DNA of 64,000 bases from Membranipora membranacea. Lineage: Eukaryota > Bryozoa > Gymnolaemata > Cheilostomatida > Membraniporidae. The notes beneath the pieces were generated by a model. The model ran no database searches. It was not told where the DNA came from and saw only the letters and a list, made by a program, of their open reading frames with translations. Below are positions 1 through 13,100 of the stretch, in pieces (position 1 is the stretch's first letter; each line of letters opens with the position of its first letter). A program made the translations under genes and the position numbers. The stretch covers positions 18,783,387-18,847,386 of the forward strand of contig OU612069.1 of NCBI GenBank assembly GCA_914767715.1, in the 5' to 3' direction.

Positions 1-344
1 AGCGATATGTAAAAATGTTGTGTTTGGAGGTGGCGGTGCAGAAACAAACTGGTTCAAGATAAGATGCAGCAGTGGAACAAGACATTAACATTCATATCTA
101 AAGTGGGCCAGTATCCAAATTTTGTATCTTTTGTGTTTAGGGTAAAATATTAACTGGCTGGCAAAATGTTCAATCCTTCATTTAACATGCTAAAGGCCAC
201 ATTCCATGTCTGTGATCTCTTATGAGAAAGAACAAAACCACAATGTCAAAGATTTGAAGATGATGGGTTAAGAAATTTGACACAAAAAATGCAATAATAT
301 TATTCGAGAACAGTGATCAATTCATTAATTTATGTCATGCAAAA

Positions 345-624
345 ATTGAAGACTTCCCAAAGACCAAAGCATGTGATATTCAGGTAGTTACCTATGATAT
401 AGCTGTGGCTCAGTCCCTGAGAAGTGCAACACAAGAAACAAGCACTTCCAGGAGACTGTGACATCATAATGTAGAGAATGGTAGAATGATAGAAGGCACT
501 ATTTCCTCCATCAATATTTCATGCCAAGTAGAGCATTGAATTTTATTACCATGCAAATCTGACACAACTTTATCATAAAGAACTGCTTGACCATAACATG
601 CTTTAGTCTTTGGGTAGCCTTTAA
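345..624. mobile_element. MITE with TTAA-type end, copy 1 (about 280 bp)
   Basis: The left end resembles AAGACTTCCCAAAGACC and the right end, on the other strand, begins TTTAAAGGCTACCCAAAG. Related copies lie at 3768-3999 and 53406-53533. The copies share the ends and internal blocks such as TGACATCATAATG and ATGCCAAGTAGAGCATTGA. The right TTAA supplies the stop codon of the PDZ gene. TTAA target sites are typical of piggyBac and Kolobok families, but no transposase is present, so the family is inference. Confidence 0.6.
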
Positions 625-3600
625 AGATGAGAAGCATGCAGACCTTTGGCTGTGAGATCATAAGGTGTACTACTAGCCATACCACCAGTGGCTCCATGCA
701 GCTGGGAGGGTGAGAAGAAGTTGGCTAGCCTCTGAATTTCCTGTCTGTTACCAGAATTATGGCTTGGAGATCGAGTTAATCCTGAGTTATTCATGACTGG
801 TGGGGAGACTGCTGATTGGTTGGTTTGTGGTGAGGTCTGCTGGGATTGGCTGGGATCAGTAACAACTGTCTCTGATTGGTTACTGTGCTCTGATTTAAGG
901 GTTCCTTCAGATGATCGGGTAGTGTCCTAAGAGAAGATACAACAGGCCACGGTAAATAACCAATCAATTGAGACAATGAAGGCAATGGATGCTGAGTGCG
1001 ACAGCGTTTTGATTTACGGACATTGTTTAATTATACTTTCTGATTGGATAAATCATTATGAATATGTAAATGCAAATTTGTGTTTGGTAAGTGCAAAGCT
1101 TTCACATACAAGAAAATTAATTTAAGAAGCACACAACACCTGTTTACCAGGTATCATGATCTAACCAGAAATTAACTACATATCAATATTAACAAGATAC
1201 CCTAAAAAAAAGATCAAATGTATGTTTAATTGATATCAATAAATTCCATATCTTTTCAACAGAAATGATTTATTATGGCTTTGAAAACATGCCATGTACT
1301 CTGGGGTAACTGTTGAGCTAGCATAAAAGAAGTTCGACCTTTTCATAAACATATCTCTTTAAGCTTTATGTTTTATAGATATTTCTGGGTATAGGGAGGC
1401 AGTTTTGCTCTACATTACCATAGTATTGAGCGGAGTGGTGGCTCTTGAACTTTCAGAGGCTGTGGTCAATTCATCATCCATAAGTGCAGAAAATTCTCGC
1501 CGGGATTTGTCATCACGTGTTATCACAAGTGTAGCCTGACCTGCCAACCAGAGTTATTAGTGTTTCATGATTATTTATCCGTTTGAGCCTCGGCGGTATT
1601 ACAACAGAGGACAACTTTTAATAGGTACAAGACAAATTTGGTTTGTTTTCAATTAACAGTCAGTCATGTCAGTCATCACATGACATTTACGAGGGTTTGC
1701 ATTTCGTTGTCAAGAAATCTAAGAGCTTGACTTACAGTCACATTATTAAATCATTGATTTATCTCAAACTTGTTTGAAATTCCATCAAAAGTATCAACTT
1801 TGTTAATGTCCCTCCTATGAACAAAACAAAATTCATGCAATTCAGAGTTGCCTGCTCTAACACCTTCTGTCACCATGAGAACACAACCAACTAAGCGCTG
1901 TGGTCAAGTCAACCGTGAATCATTGCAAGACCTCAGGATATTGTCAGATACAAACAACACACTATGTTCCCTAATTACCAGAGACATTCAGCTGTGTCAG
2001 GTTGTAGTTAATTAATTGAGTTTAATTTTACTTCACACCTTCACAAGGACCTGATAGTTTAAATTTATTCCAGAAGACCATAGGCACCGGCAGGTCAAGG
2101 CCATTATTATTACCTGATGCTGCAGCCTCTCTGAGAACCTGCAGTGCTTCAGAGTAGGAAACTTTCTCCAGTGAGTTACCGTTAACTCTCAACACCTGAT
2201 CTCCAGCTTTCAGTCTCCCTATAGCGAGAAAAACAATAAAGTTATCTTGCTTCTTTAGCATGTAAACCTCTGGTTAGCATGCATACATACACATTGCAGC
2301 AATCAGAGAAGACATCATTCATGTTCTGAAAAAGTGGGGCATTTTCTAGGCCTAGGCTTATAATGATACAATACTAAGCTTAAGATAAGCTCTCTAACTA
2401 AGCCATTCTTCTGGTAGATAGATAATGACTTATATTTTACCTCCCTAATCTCAAGGCCTTATAACTGTTATGAAAATGTATGTAAAATACACCAGTAAAA
2501 GGTAACTAGAGTATAAAGAGCTTCAACACAATTAATTAAAGAATGGTAAGACACCAATCAAAGGTGGCATATATGCAGCTATTCACTTTTATATCCTATC
2601 TAACATAACATCTTACCATCGGTCAGGGCTTTGCCATCTTTCAGAAGGCGTTTGATAAATATGCCATGAACTGCATCATCAGAACACCCGCCTATGACTT
2701 TTATTCCTAGAATACAAAAAGTATTAGCAATAAGCATACCAAACCTGACTAAGAAAACTAACAAGCATTCTATAGATGTAATTCTCTCAAATTTCAATAA
2801 CATATTAAATTCAGATTATCTTGCTGGAACTGTCCTGTTGAAAAATGTTAGTTGGAAGATGTAAATATGTCCTTTGGTCCAGAGGTCGGCAGGGAACACT
2901 TAAAGGATTTAACATACTACCGACCATCATCATACTTCCGTTAAACGTTAACTCATCATTGCAAAAGTACTGATAGACAGGCAGTGTTAATGGGCATTGA
3001 TCTGTATGTAACAATTGGTTTACTTGAAAACAGCATAGAATGGAAACAGACTCTGCTGAGTTTTCTATCAAGGGAGACTACAATATTACTGTACAACGGT
3101 AGGGTCCCAATGTTCAGCAGGGCTGATGCCCCTACCTAACTTTCATATCATACCAAGTCCTTAGTCAAGGTACACACACTCAACATATCACGGCTCCTCA
3201 AGCTGGGCAAACTAACACATCACTGACAGCATAATAAAACTGAGTCACTTACCGAACCTCAAGAAAATGAAGAATTTGACCCTTACCTATACCGTTGAAA
3301 CACTCTCTAAACTGAATAGCAGTAGTTTCCCTTGTTTTCCCGCCACCTGTGACTGCCTCTTTGCTAAAGACCACAAATCACACAGTTAAGTGTCTAGTTT
3401 AGTGTGTTTATCAAGATTCATCAAAAGATATGTGGAGGTGTTGGTCATCATAAATGCATGAAACCATAACATACTTTGTGAAATATAAACAAAACATATA
3501 AATTTATAGATATTTATATAATTATAAATATATCCCATTATGATCAAATCATGTAGGAGAGTCCCAATGATCATATTCGTAGATGACATTCAGAGATTGG

Positions 3601-4120
3601 CAAGAAATTTCAAACGCGTTATATTAGACATTCATAGGAACAATAATGCCTACATTGTTAATCATGATTCTCCGCTGTCAAACCCTAGCTGCTCTCTAAC
3701 GATCACGTATTTAAAATAAATTGATGTGATTGTCCCCTGAAAATAGGAGCTATGCTGGCCTAAAACCTCAAAGACTTCTTAAAGGACCAAAGCATGTTAT
3801 AGACAGGCAGTTGAGACTGGATACTGTGACATCATAATGCAGAGCATGTGAGTTACCTTCCCCTATGGAAGGTACTTTTTCCACCATCAATAATTCATGC
3901 CAAGTAGAGCATTGATTTTCTTAGCATGCAAATCTGAGAAAAATGTAACATAACTAACTGCCTGACTATAACATGCTTTGGGTTTTGGGTAGACTTTAAT
4001 GATAAGATTGTGATAAGCAGTAAACCAAACTACAACAAACCTGGACAGGTGAAGGGTAGCGCTAGGTGATTGGTCATGTAGAAGCAGGGTAGTGGTTGAT
4101 GCTGGTGCATAGCAAGCCAT
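621..4120 (-). CDS. Single-PDZ-domain protein, six coding exons, 259 aa
   Basis: Coding exons read on the minus strand are 4120-4041, 3363-3287, 2706-2617, 2218-2114, 1540-1419 and 926-621. Every junction is GT-AG and the phases are continuous (780 nt including the stop). The ATG at 4120 is the first Met after an in-frame TAA inside the same exon, which supports this start. Residues about 45-155 form a PDZ domain: carboxylate-binding loop GIGIKVIGG, then GIFIKRLLKDGKALTDGRL, GDQVLRVNG, a helix with SYSEALQVLREAA, and the last strand ATLVITRDD. After it come a charged segment (RREFSALMDDE) and a Ser/Thr/Gln-rich, probably disordered tail of about 120 residues. PDZ domains bind C-terminal peptides, so this is a likely scaffold or adaptor. 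The loop and N-terminal placement recall STXBP4/synip, but I would not assign orthology. The stop at 621-623 lies at a MITE edge; an alternative donor just upstream would change the C terminus. Confidence 0.8.
3768..3999. mobile_element. MITE with TTAA-type end, copy 2
   Basis: Begins TCAAAGACTTC and ends GGGTAGACTTTAA, sharing internal blocks with the copies at 345-624 and 53406-53533. It lies in the first intron of the PDZ gene, about 40 bp inside the donor at 4040. Confidence 0.6.
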
Positions 4121-7100
4121 CAGGCCTATACCGTGGTCAGAGAGGGTGTCACAAGAAAGATGTCTCAAATGTGTGCAATCTAATTATAATGCATGCCTAG
4201 AAAGTAAAAAAAATGATAGTCATTGTGATAAACTGATAAACAAGAGCTCAATACAGAAATGAGCCAAGCTCAATAGCTACAAATAGAAGCTGTCATTGCA
4301 ACAGTTTTCTCCTCCGTATGATACAGGACCTCAAGAAAAATGACTGACTAATCAATGCCAAGATATTGGAGGGTCGTTGTACCCACTCTGCACACAATTG
4401 CCCCTCACATGGTATTGTAAACTGAAACAACGTCCCACTGTCACAGCCACTGTTACTTGGTCAAATCAAAGACAGAAAACTGAGGCACACCCCTCACATC
4501 CCCCTAGGCGGTCTAGCGTAATGTAGGCCTAATCATTGATGTAAGTTGATTTAAGTTACTATATATAAGTTTTACATCAAATTCCCCAACCTAATCTGTT
4601 GTGATTAATTTGAAACCACATGTCATTAAGTTAACTTCAACTTTAATTTAACCAACAAACCCCAGTGGATAATTAGTAATATAATAAGACTATTCAGTCC
4701 AACTTCCAATAGAAACTTCCCATAATGCATTACTTCTCTCTACCTTACTCCTTGCTTTGGGCTAGCCTTTTATTATTCTGTTTTGGTAGGTAGTGGAGCC
4801 TATAAATATGAAGATGGTGCCACATCCATCCAACATACCATTTCCAGATTAAAATCTAAGGAGCTAGAGCGACCCATTGGAGTGCTTAAATCTAGGAGCA
4901 CCACTAACTTACAATAATAATTTTACTTCAAAATCTTTGATATTGCATATTACTGATTGTACAGCTCTAGTTGATGGTCTGAATCTTACCCAAGAGAGAA
5001 TGCTCTGCTTCTCCTTGTTGTCATTTGATTGAATTCACTAAGTAGATAACCTTAAATCAGTTGGACATGTCGACATGAGATGGGAAACTGGGAATGTTCA
5101 GTTCTTCTTCATATCCACCATTTGTAAACAAACTATCATATGTTTCCATTTCCGGTGTAGTCCAAGGTTTATATATTGGTGCTTTGATGTCTAGGCAAGA
5201 TGAACCATATGTTCACTATTATAACGAATTAGACATCAATTTGCTCTAATTGTTTATTTTCTGAACTCAGACTAGCACTGTATCTGCTGAGAAAGAAGAG
5301 CAAACTCGACAAAAGGATAACAGGAATTTTAAAAGCCCATACACAGTAATCGGAAACATGTTTTTCAAAGTCTGCCACCAACAATGATACATTGAACAAC
5401 CCATAATAGAGTTCAAATACAAATAGCAGCAATCATTGGTGGACTCAGCCAGTTGAGGGGTAAGTAATAAAAGTGCAGAAATTAGTAAGTGTTTAGTTAG
5501 TTTGGCCCTTTCTTTCCTTTCCCAATGAGTGAGTCGCAGTCAGTCCATGACTGGGTATGTGGAGTCATTCAAACCAGATACTTCTTTATATATAATTGAA
5601 GCAGTGAGTGAATCTGCCATACAGACCAGCTGTCAATTACAGATTATGTATAAGGAGAAAGCTATTAGATGTAGTTTAGTTAAGTCGGCCTACTTAACTT
5701 GGCAACATCATCATTGACATCATGTTCATATCATTGTTGTTGGGCCTACTCCACCACCTCCACAATCAGCTTAAACAGACAAACCCCATCCCCTCTCCTT
5801 GCCCTATTCTTGCCTGTATTAATGAAGATGCTGACGAACTGTCTGTCCCCATCTTTTGCTAGAAGATGATTTTGAAAGGGGGGTGGTTGGTTTGGTTGAG
5901 GGATGGCAATGCCCGTCTCTCAGCTTCGCTTACTGAGGCATCTTTAAGGCTGCTTTGGATGTTGTTATATGTGATTTACATGAACAAAGTACACTTATTA
6001 TAACATAATACCTGGGTGAAATACCACAGCAAATAACGTATGACATGAGAGTGAGTGCTATCTTCTGAGTACAGTTGCGCCGTGGCTTCAAAAGGGGAAG
6101 TAGCACTCCCGGATCTTTTGTTGGAGCATAAAAGGGCTCAGATAAGGCAAATACATTTATATATCATCAACTTCATCAGTTATCCCTAGCTGGATTAGTT
6201 CAGTTAAATTTGGATGACAAACTTCTGAGAACTCATAGTGCTAGAGTGGGTCTGTTGAGTTTCTAAAGTAACCCAGCAGACAGAAACCACAATTTACCTA
6301 ATGATCACAATGGTTGGCCATGTGGTGAACCAAGGAGTTAGAGACTCCTTGGGGGAACTATGCAGTAAATTGTGATAATCACACTAACAATGCTCACATG
6401 AGAGCTTGAGTAGTGTGATAAACCCATAAGTTTAGTAGGTAACAGGTGACACAAATTCTGATTACATCTCTCCCCTAAAGTTACCACCACTGGTCACAAA
6501 ACAGGTTAAATATCCTTTCTGCCTCCAAGTGGTTCGTAGGATCAATTGGGATGTAAGTAAGTAAGGCCTTGGATACTGTTCTCAGGTGATGACCCCTTAC
6601 CTAGGGTGGGAAACGAATTGTCTGTCTACAATCAAATCAAAACCAGCAATTAGACTATAATGAGTGATAATTGCTTCTACTAACACCATTCCCTGATGAT
6701 GCAGTTCGTTTTTGAATGCGTGATTTTGAGGGCACGTGCTTTGACATCGTGACTCACAAAATGACATTGTCGATGCTGCCGAGATGTATTATAAACATTT
6801 TCCAAACCTCCTATATGCCTACTCATTGTATCCATTTAAGGGCTCATCAAAGGTTGAGACCTGCCTCCAAGACTTCAATAGAAAATTAGACTTGTACAAG
6901 TCTGCCTCTAATACTTGTTTGTTTGGTTTGAAATTTGCTGCAGACAACAGGACTTGGCAGACTTTAGCTTGACAGGAAATGGAAGTCATTCAATGGCTCT
7001 GTACTCAGTGCACATCTGTTGAAGTCGCATATGGTACCAGCCCAGTCAACTTCCTTCTCTCACAAATATATAACTCGATTTTTTGTAATTTCATTTTAGC

Positions 7101-7175
7101 GGCTTTAGGGACTACTAAATCCCTGCCACAAACTTGCCATCCACTCATACCTAACCACCCTACTGAGATACAACC
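4121..7175. other. Intergenic, head-to-head 5' regions of the PDZ and UBL3 genes
   Basis: I see no coding exon here. The stretch holds the upstream regions of two divergent genes, one copy of the recurring CCCATAATGCAT motif at 4719-4730, and a palindrome with direct-repeat flanks at 6331-6351. The short open frames lack splice context and known motifs. Confidence 0.5.
6331..6351. repeat. 21-bp palindrome flanked by 7-bp direct repeat
   Basis: CAAGGAGT-TAGAG-ACTCCTTG is flanked on the left by GGTGAAC (6324-6330) and on the right by GGGGAAC (6352-6358), 6 of 7 identical. It starts CA and ends TG like the other small palindromes in this window. Confidence 0.45.
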
Positions 7176-10100
7176 ATGTCAGCAAACGGGGATACACCTG
7201 CTCCCGCTCCTACCACAAAACATTCAGCCAGTAAAATACCTGCCGATAAGGTAAGATGAAGCTAAATGCTGTCAAAACTTGTTGGTCTCTTTTAGCAATT
7301 ACATTCAAATGGAACGTAGAATTATAATCTTCCTTATTTAGTCCACATCTCTACTTGATAATCAGAGTGATGATGATGGAGGTCATTACCCACTACTAAG
7401 TCTCAGGTGAGGCAATATCTAGGCAGGAGAGGCCCTATAGGGTATAGTTGGGAGTGATCAATAAATCTGGACCATTAAGGTGAGACCCAGACTGACCAGC
7501 AGGTGGGCTCACAGCCAACTAGCGTCTCCATCTCTTTTATGTTGGCGCCGGGGATACTTGGATGATGTATTTTGAGGATTTATTGTTCTTCATATGCGTT
7601 AGGCCTAGCCAACAACATTAAAATATATGAACTTATTTTAAATATGTAAGTTTCCTGATCGCTAGGTGGCAATTATTATATCCTTTCCAGCCCTCATGTT
7701 TCACACCTACTCTTTATATATGATTCATGGTGTGTCTGAGCGAATGGTAAATGTTTGATGCCGTAGGTCAGTCAGCATTATGTGTTACCTAATTTAGATA
7801 ACTCGGTTTGCCCTTAGGCCTATGTTTGTGTGGAACGTGACTCAGAAAAATGAGTGGTCCCATCAGTCATGACGCTATAGTGCTAGTGAGTCTAGACATG
7901 TAGTTTCAGGAATATATAATCAACTCATCTCTTCCCCTATTAAGAAAAATGAGGTGGAAACTAGTTTAGATACAAATTGATCCTCACCACTGTTTCATTG
8001 TTAAGGTACCTAGGTTAACGGCCTTAACTTTTAATTTCAAACCATGAAGCAGGAGTAATGTGTGACAAAGCTATATTGTCCTTCTCTGTTCACTGGGATT
8101 CCCAACTGCTTTGTCTAAAATTAAATCAATGGTAACTAGGGGCTGACGACTTTGACACTATCTAGATTTCCATCATAACCGAGAACTCATTATACATGGA
8201 AGCGATTTGATACAGTTATAGTACACTCTATTTTACTAACATCCATCTATGGCACTTAGGGAATTATTCATTAATCCGAGTTCAAGATGCTAAGCCTAAG
8301 CGCATCATGTATTCATTAATCATCTTGACACTCTTGCTCTCTCTTGATGGATTTCCTCTCATTGGCCAACTCTCGGATTTCTGTTCATTATTGTTGATGG
8401 TAATTTACATTTTATGTTGGGGCCATATTTTCCTGCTACCAGGATAATGGACTAGAGTATCGTAATTTAGATACCAGCTTTGCTTTATTGAAAAATTTAA
8501 TTGGCAATCCAAGGAAGTTGTACAAGGGTTAAAGGTTGAGCGCCTAGGTTGAGTAGTAATAATGTATTGAGGGTACCATAGGTGAGAATTCCAGGGGAAG
8601 CCTCCCAGTTAGGACATTTTTACTATATTGCTTCCAAGTTAATGAGACACCAATATTGGCATCAGAATAACAAAACTCTACAAAAATAAGTTTATGGTAA
8701 GGCTCTAAGACACATTATTGTAAGATTGTGATGGTAAGTCAACTTTTGTAAAAATGCCATTGAATCATCTAGTTGCTTTGTCTTACTCTTAATGGGAAAG
8801 TACTGAGTCTACTCATTGTGACACTCAGGGAAATATGAAGATCTACTCTCTCGTTTCAATGTCTCATCTCTACTCAAATTTAAACCATCTCTGACTAGTG
8901 TCTGAGTGGATTTGTAGGAATTAAAAAGAAATTCCATGAGATTATGAAGGTATATACACGGAATTATGCTCTGGAAAAATGAGCACCACTGCTGAGGTTG
9001 AGGATTTGTTTAATTCTCTGATAGACTCCTTGGCACTCAATTAACTACTGTTGTAGCAGACATGAAGAGTCTCCAAATAAGAATACATTGTCACATACCA
9101 TTATTCTCTCTATATGCTTTCGTACCTAGATAAATAGCAAGTCATGTCCAATGTAGCCTGGGATTATTGGGCTTTGGTTGGAACACAACGCCCCTGAAAT
9201 AAAAATATCTGAATAATTGTATGAATAATATGAATTTCATGATTTGTTATATATTTTATCCAGGTCAATTTGAAGGTCATCTTAGTGTCGGGAAGAACAC
9301 AGGAGTTTCTATTTTCACATTCAGACACTGCAGCATTCATAACACAACACATATTCGATAACTGGCCCTCGGGTAAGCTATACATCTGGTGTAAAATAGC
9401 CAATATGGTGGCTCTGAATGATGAGGTTGGATGAGAGCTGGGGGGGGGGGGGGGCGTCGGCCAGGGGCAAAAGTCTGGGGGGCTCAGACTAGGGGCGGAG
9501 TAGGCCTACTATTATGATGACATGCCGTTGGCTCTCTCTCTCAAACCTGTCAGAGCCGACATATAACTGTTCTTGTCCAATAGACAATGATTGGTGCTAG
9601 CTAACACTTAGTCACCCAAGTTAGTTAACTAAACTCTAGCTAATATAACTGTTCTTGTCCAATAGACAATGATTGTCTATTGCTGTGGCTGTCAGGATTT
9701 AACTGTTCTTGCCCAATAGACAATGATTGTCTATTGCTGTGGCTGTCAGGATTTAACTGTTCTTGTCCAATAGACAATGATTGTCTATTGGACAAGAACA
9801 GTTATGATAATTGAGTGTGTAGGAAGCTATATTGTCTAGGCCATATACGCATAATTTATAAGGAAGGCTACTTTTAGCCAGGGAAGGAGCTATGAATAGA
9901 AATCAAGTCACCATAAGAGCTATACATACTTTTGTGTTGCTGACAAGTCTGGACCACATGTCTAGCCGACAAACACACTAGAGTGTATATTATTTGTAGG
10001 AGGAAAAGTTCTCCCATGTTGGGTGGCGCTAACTGTCTTTATGCTACATAAGACGCCAACTTAGCTTGGTGCTAGCTAACATTAAGTCACCCAAGTTAGT

Positions 10101-13100
10101 TGACTAAACTCTAGCTAATCTCTATTTACCCATCAAGGGTATACATACCCTGGTTAGCTACTCCCATAGACTTAGTATAATAAGTCTATGGCTACTCCTG
10201 ACTCGCAAAGACTATAAAGTTGGATTCCAGTTTTGAAAGGTAGAAAATTACTGCGCCTATGAATTCAATAATTGTAAATAATGTGACATGTGAAATATAA
10301 TTGTGGTCAAAACCTTACATACCCTCAGATGAATCATCACTATTGAGTATGAGGTTATAATATTAGCTAGAGTGCAGGCTATGTGACTAATGTTGGCCAG
10401 CACCAATCTTAGATAGAAGATCAGAGTAATACGGTTGATTCAAAGTTAGCTAACATAATTTTCACTACTTCAAAACGGAGTGAAATTGAAAACTATTACT
10501 TTAAGACTATTTACTCCTCATTGTGTTTAATCAGATCATCTGGATCACCCTTATAGTCTGATATGATGTGCCTGTATGTTCACCGTTTAATGTGTCAATA
10601 TACATACCTCAACCTCGGCCTGGAATTGTGAGGAAAATTAGCTATGCTATGTATGGCTTGATTTTGTCAATGTTTTAAACGAGGCTATACGTCTTCTTAA
10701 AACTGATTGTTGTTAGTTGCTAATTTGTCTAAATTTGCTAGTAAGTTCATCAAAATCCTTGTGGTATGTCTGAACAATGTCTTCAAAAGTGAGAGTAAGT
10801 TCTTTAAATTTTTTCTCCTCTAAAGAGGACTGGTTACATTTCAGTTTTATTTCAATTTTAAATAATATTAAAAATGCGTTGACAGACCAATAAATGTCAT
10901 GTTGATAGATAGTGATGGATGTTACTAAGTTATGTTTTTCAGCAGCTGGCGAGCATCAAAATGAGGGTTTAGGCTAAGGTCATATTTAATCAACTGGAGT
11001 TTTTGAGGGTGGGTTAAATTCCCCACCAGACAGTCGTTAACAACAGTAGGCACCTATGATAAGCTAGACAAAATAGTGAATCATTTTGGCAGACTTTGAT
11101 TGACTTCGATTGAATCACTATTTTCAAGTTCAAAACAAGTGGTTGTTTTTCCCAAACCTGACACAACGTCAATCATAGACTTAATATACTAGTAGTATAT
11201 TAAGTCTATGATGTCAATCAACTTACTATTCCCTATAATATACCACCTTATAACATACACTCTAGTAATGTTGATATCTCCTGTGCTGTGGCTGGCAGGC
11301 CAAATTTTAGGCTATTTTTATTTGGAAGGAATTGTTTGCGGGACAAGAACCAGGGTAATTGTGTGTAAAACTTGTCAGTCATTTCCCTGAACCTGTTGGT
11401 TGTAAAAGTAGGAATTTTATCTTAACTTATATTCCGATGTAGAGTAAAGGAATAATATATGGTTAATAATAGGTTACAAGCATAAACATGGAGGCATATT
11501 GATAGACAGTATGGGAGTAAATATAAACTAGAGTAAAAATTTGGTGAGTTGAGGAGCCGCTGAAAGCCACCTAGCATACTACGAATACTTTACCATCATT
11601 TCAATATCTTAGAATGATAGTACATATTCTAAATTCTTAAATAGTTTGTGGCCTCCTAATACCGAGGTATTTCCGCTACCAAAAACCACTGAAATACCTT
11701 CAAACTAGCCACACTGTATTAAGTTTTGACTAATTTCATGACTAATATGGAACGGAGTGTTAATGTGCGTTTGTAATTACATAGTGTGGAATTTATAGAG
11801 CCACTTCTAAAGATGTCAGATGAAGACACCTTAAATCACAATCGTTTTAAATTGTTTGATATGTTGGAAAATTTGTAGCCTGTAGATGGAGTCATCCTGA
11901 TAGCAATGTGCATAACCCTAAAGCAGAGTAAGATATGTGAAGGAGGAAAATTTAGCCATCACGTACAAACATGCCTGTAAGACTAGCTAACATTTAGGCT
12001 ACTTGCCATGTTTGCTCTATAAGACTCCCACCTCAGCTAGCCAAAATTTAGTGGTGGCTGACATTGACACCCCCAAACAAGGTTAGCTAACTCTAGCCAA
12101 TATTTAACTTACTAGGGTACTAGTTTTTTCTACAAGCTGTCAGGGACGAATTTCTTACACACTTGCAAGACAAGGAGAATTCTGTATTGCCCTGCCGAAT
12201 ACACTAAGGCCTTTTATGTAAAAGATTAAAAGGCCATTCCAAACACTGGAACACTTGGACATCATGAAATTGCTTGTCATGGGGAAAATGTCCCAACCAT
12301 TCTCAGCAACAAAATGTTGTCACAGGGCGTTCAAAACCTGCCCTACTAGTTTTGGTAGTTAAAAGTTTAGTAGTCGGTCATTTAAAGTTTGGCGTCCTAC
12401 TCTCTGTGATGTCTTGGCCACTTAGGTATACGATGAACATATGATTTATGCGTGGCTTTCATCTGTCTACCTGCTACTCAATCTAAGGCCTGTAATTATC
12501 TATGAGTATCTCTATTCATGCACAACTTGAATCACTGCGCCGATAGTCAAATCTGAGTCTGTTATAGAGCTAGGGTTTGGCCACGTCCTGAGAAGTGTCA
12601 ACAATTGATGACGTCTTCAAGCGCTTTTGTGAGAGCTAGGCCTGGGCCACGTCCTGAAAAGTGTCAAGTCTTCCTGTGGGGCCCTCAAGTTATCGTAAAC
12701 TCATCAGTTTTAAACATTTCTTCTATGTCCACTGTCCGAGTCAATATATTTTAACGACATAATCTTTGGAACAACAGTATCAGTACCTAGACTGCTGTCG
12801 ACCGTGATGAAAATTGCTGATTCGCAGCAGCACAAAATTTGGTGCACGTATTATCAAATTTCTATTCACTAAGAATGAAGAAATTTATTTATATGTAGGT
12901 TTTGTATTGTCTCAGCAAGAGAAATAAAAATGTTTATGTGCTCTCTAAAAATATTCTCTAAAAAAGCTCAGTTCGAATGTAATGTAAAACGATATAAATA
13001 TATACGATATGGTATATAAAAATTGCACTTCAAATCTATTTACAAAAAACTGTGTTTAAATATCTGGCGGAGTGGGCCCTAAAACAGTGAGAACGTAGCT

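Noticed and set aside
4041..4179. A leucine-rich-repeat exon upstream of the PDZ domain (frame reading HLRHLSCDTLSDHGIG)
   Set aside because: It would require a weaker second AG as acceptor. The first AG after a strong pyrimidine tract leaves an in-frame TAA, making this segment 5' UTR before the Met at 4120.
9164..9403. 79-codon minus-strand frame
   Set aside because: It is antisense to UBL3 exon 2, which has splice sites and family motifs on the plus strand.
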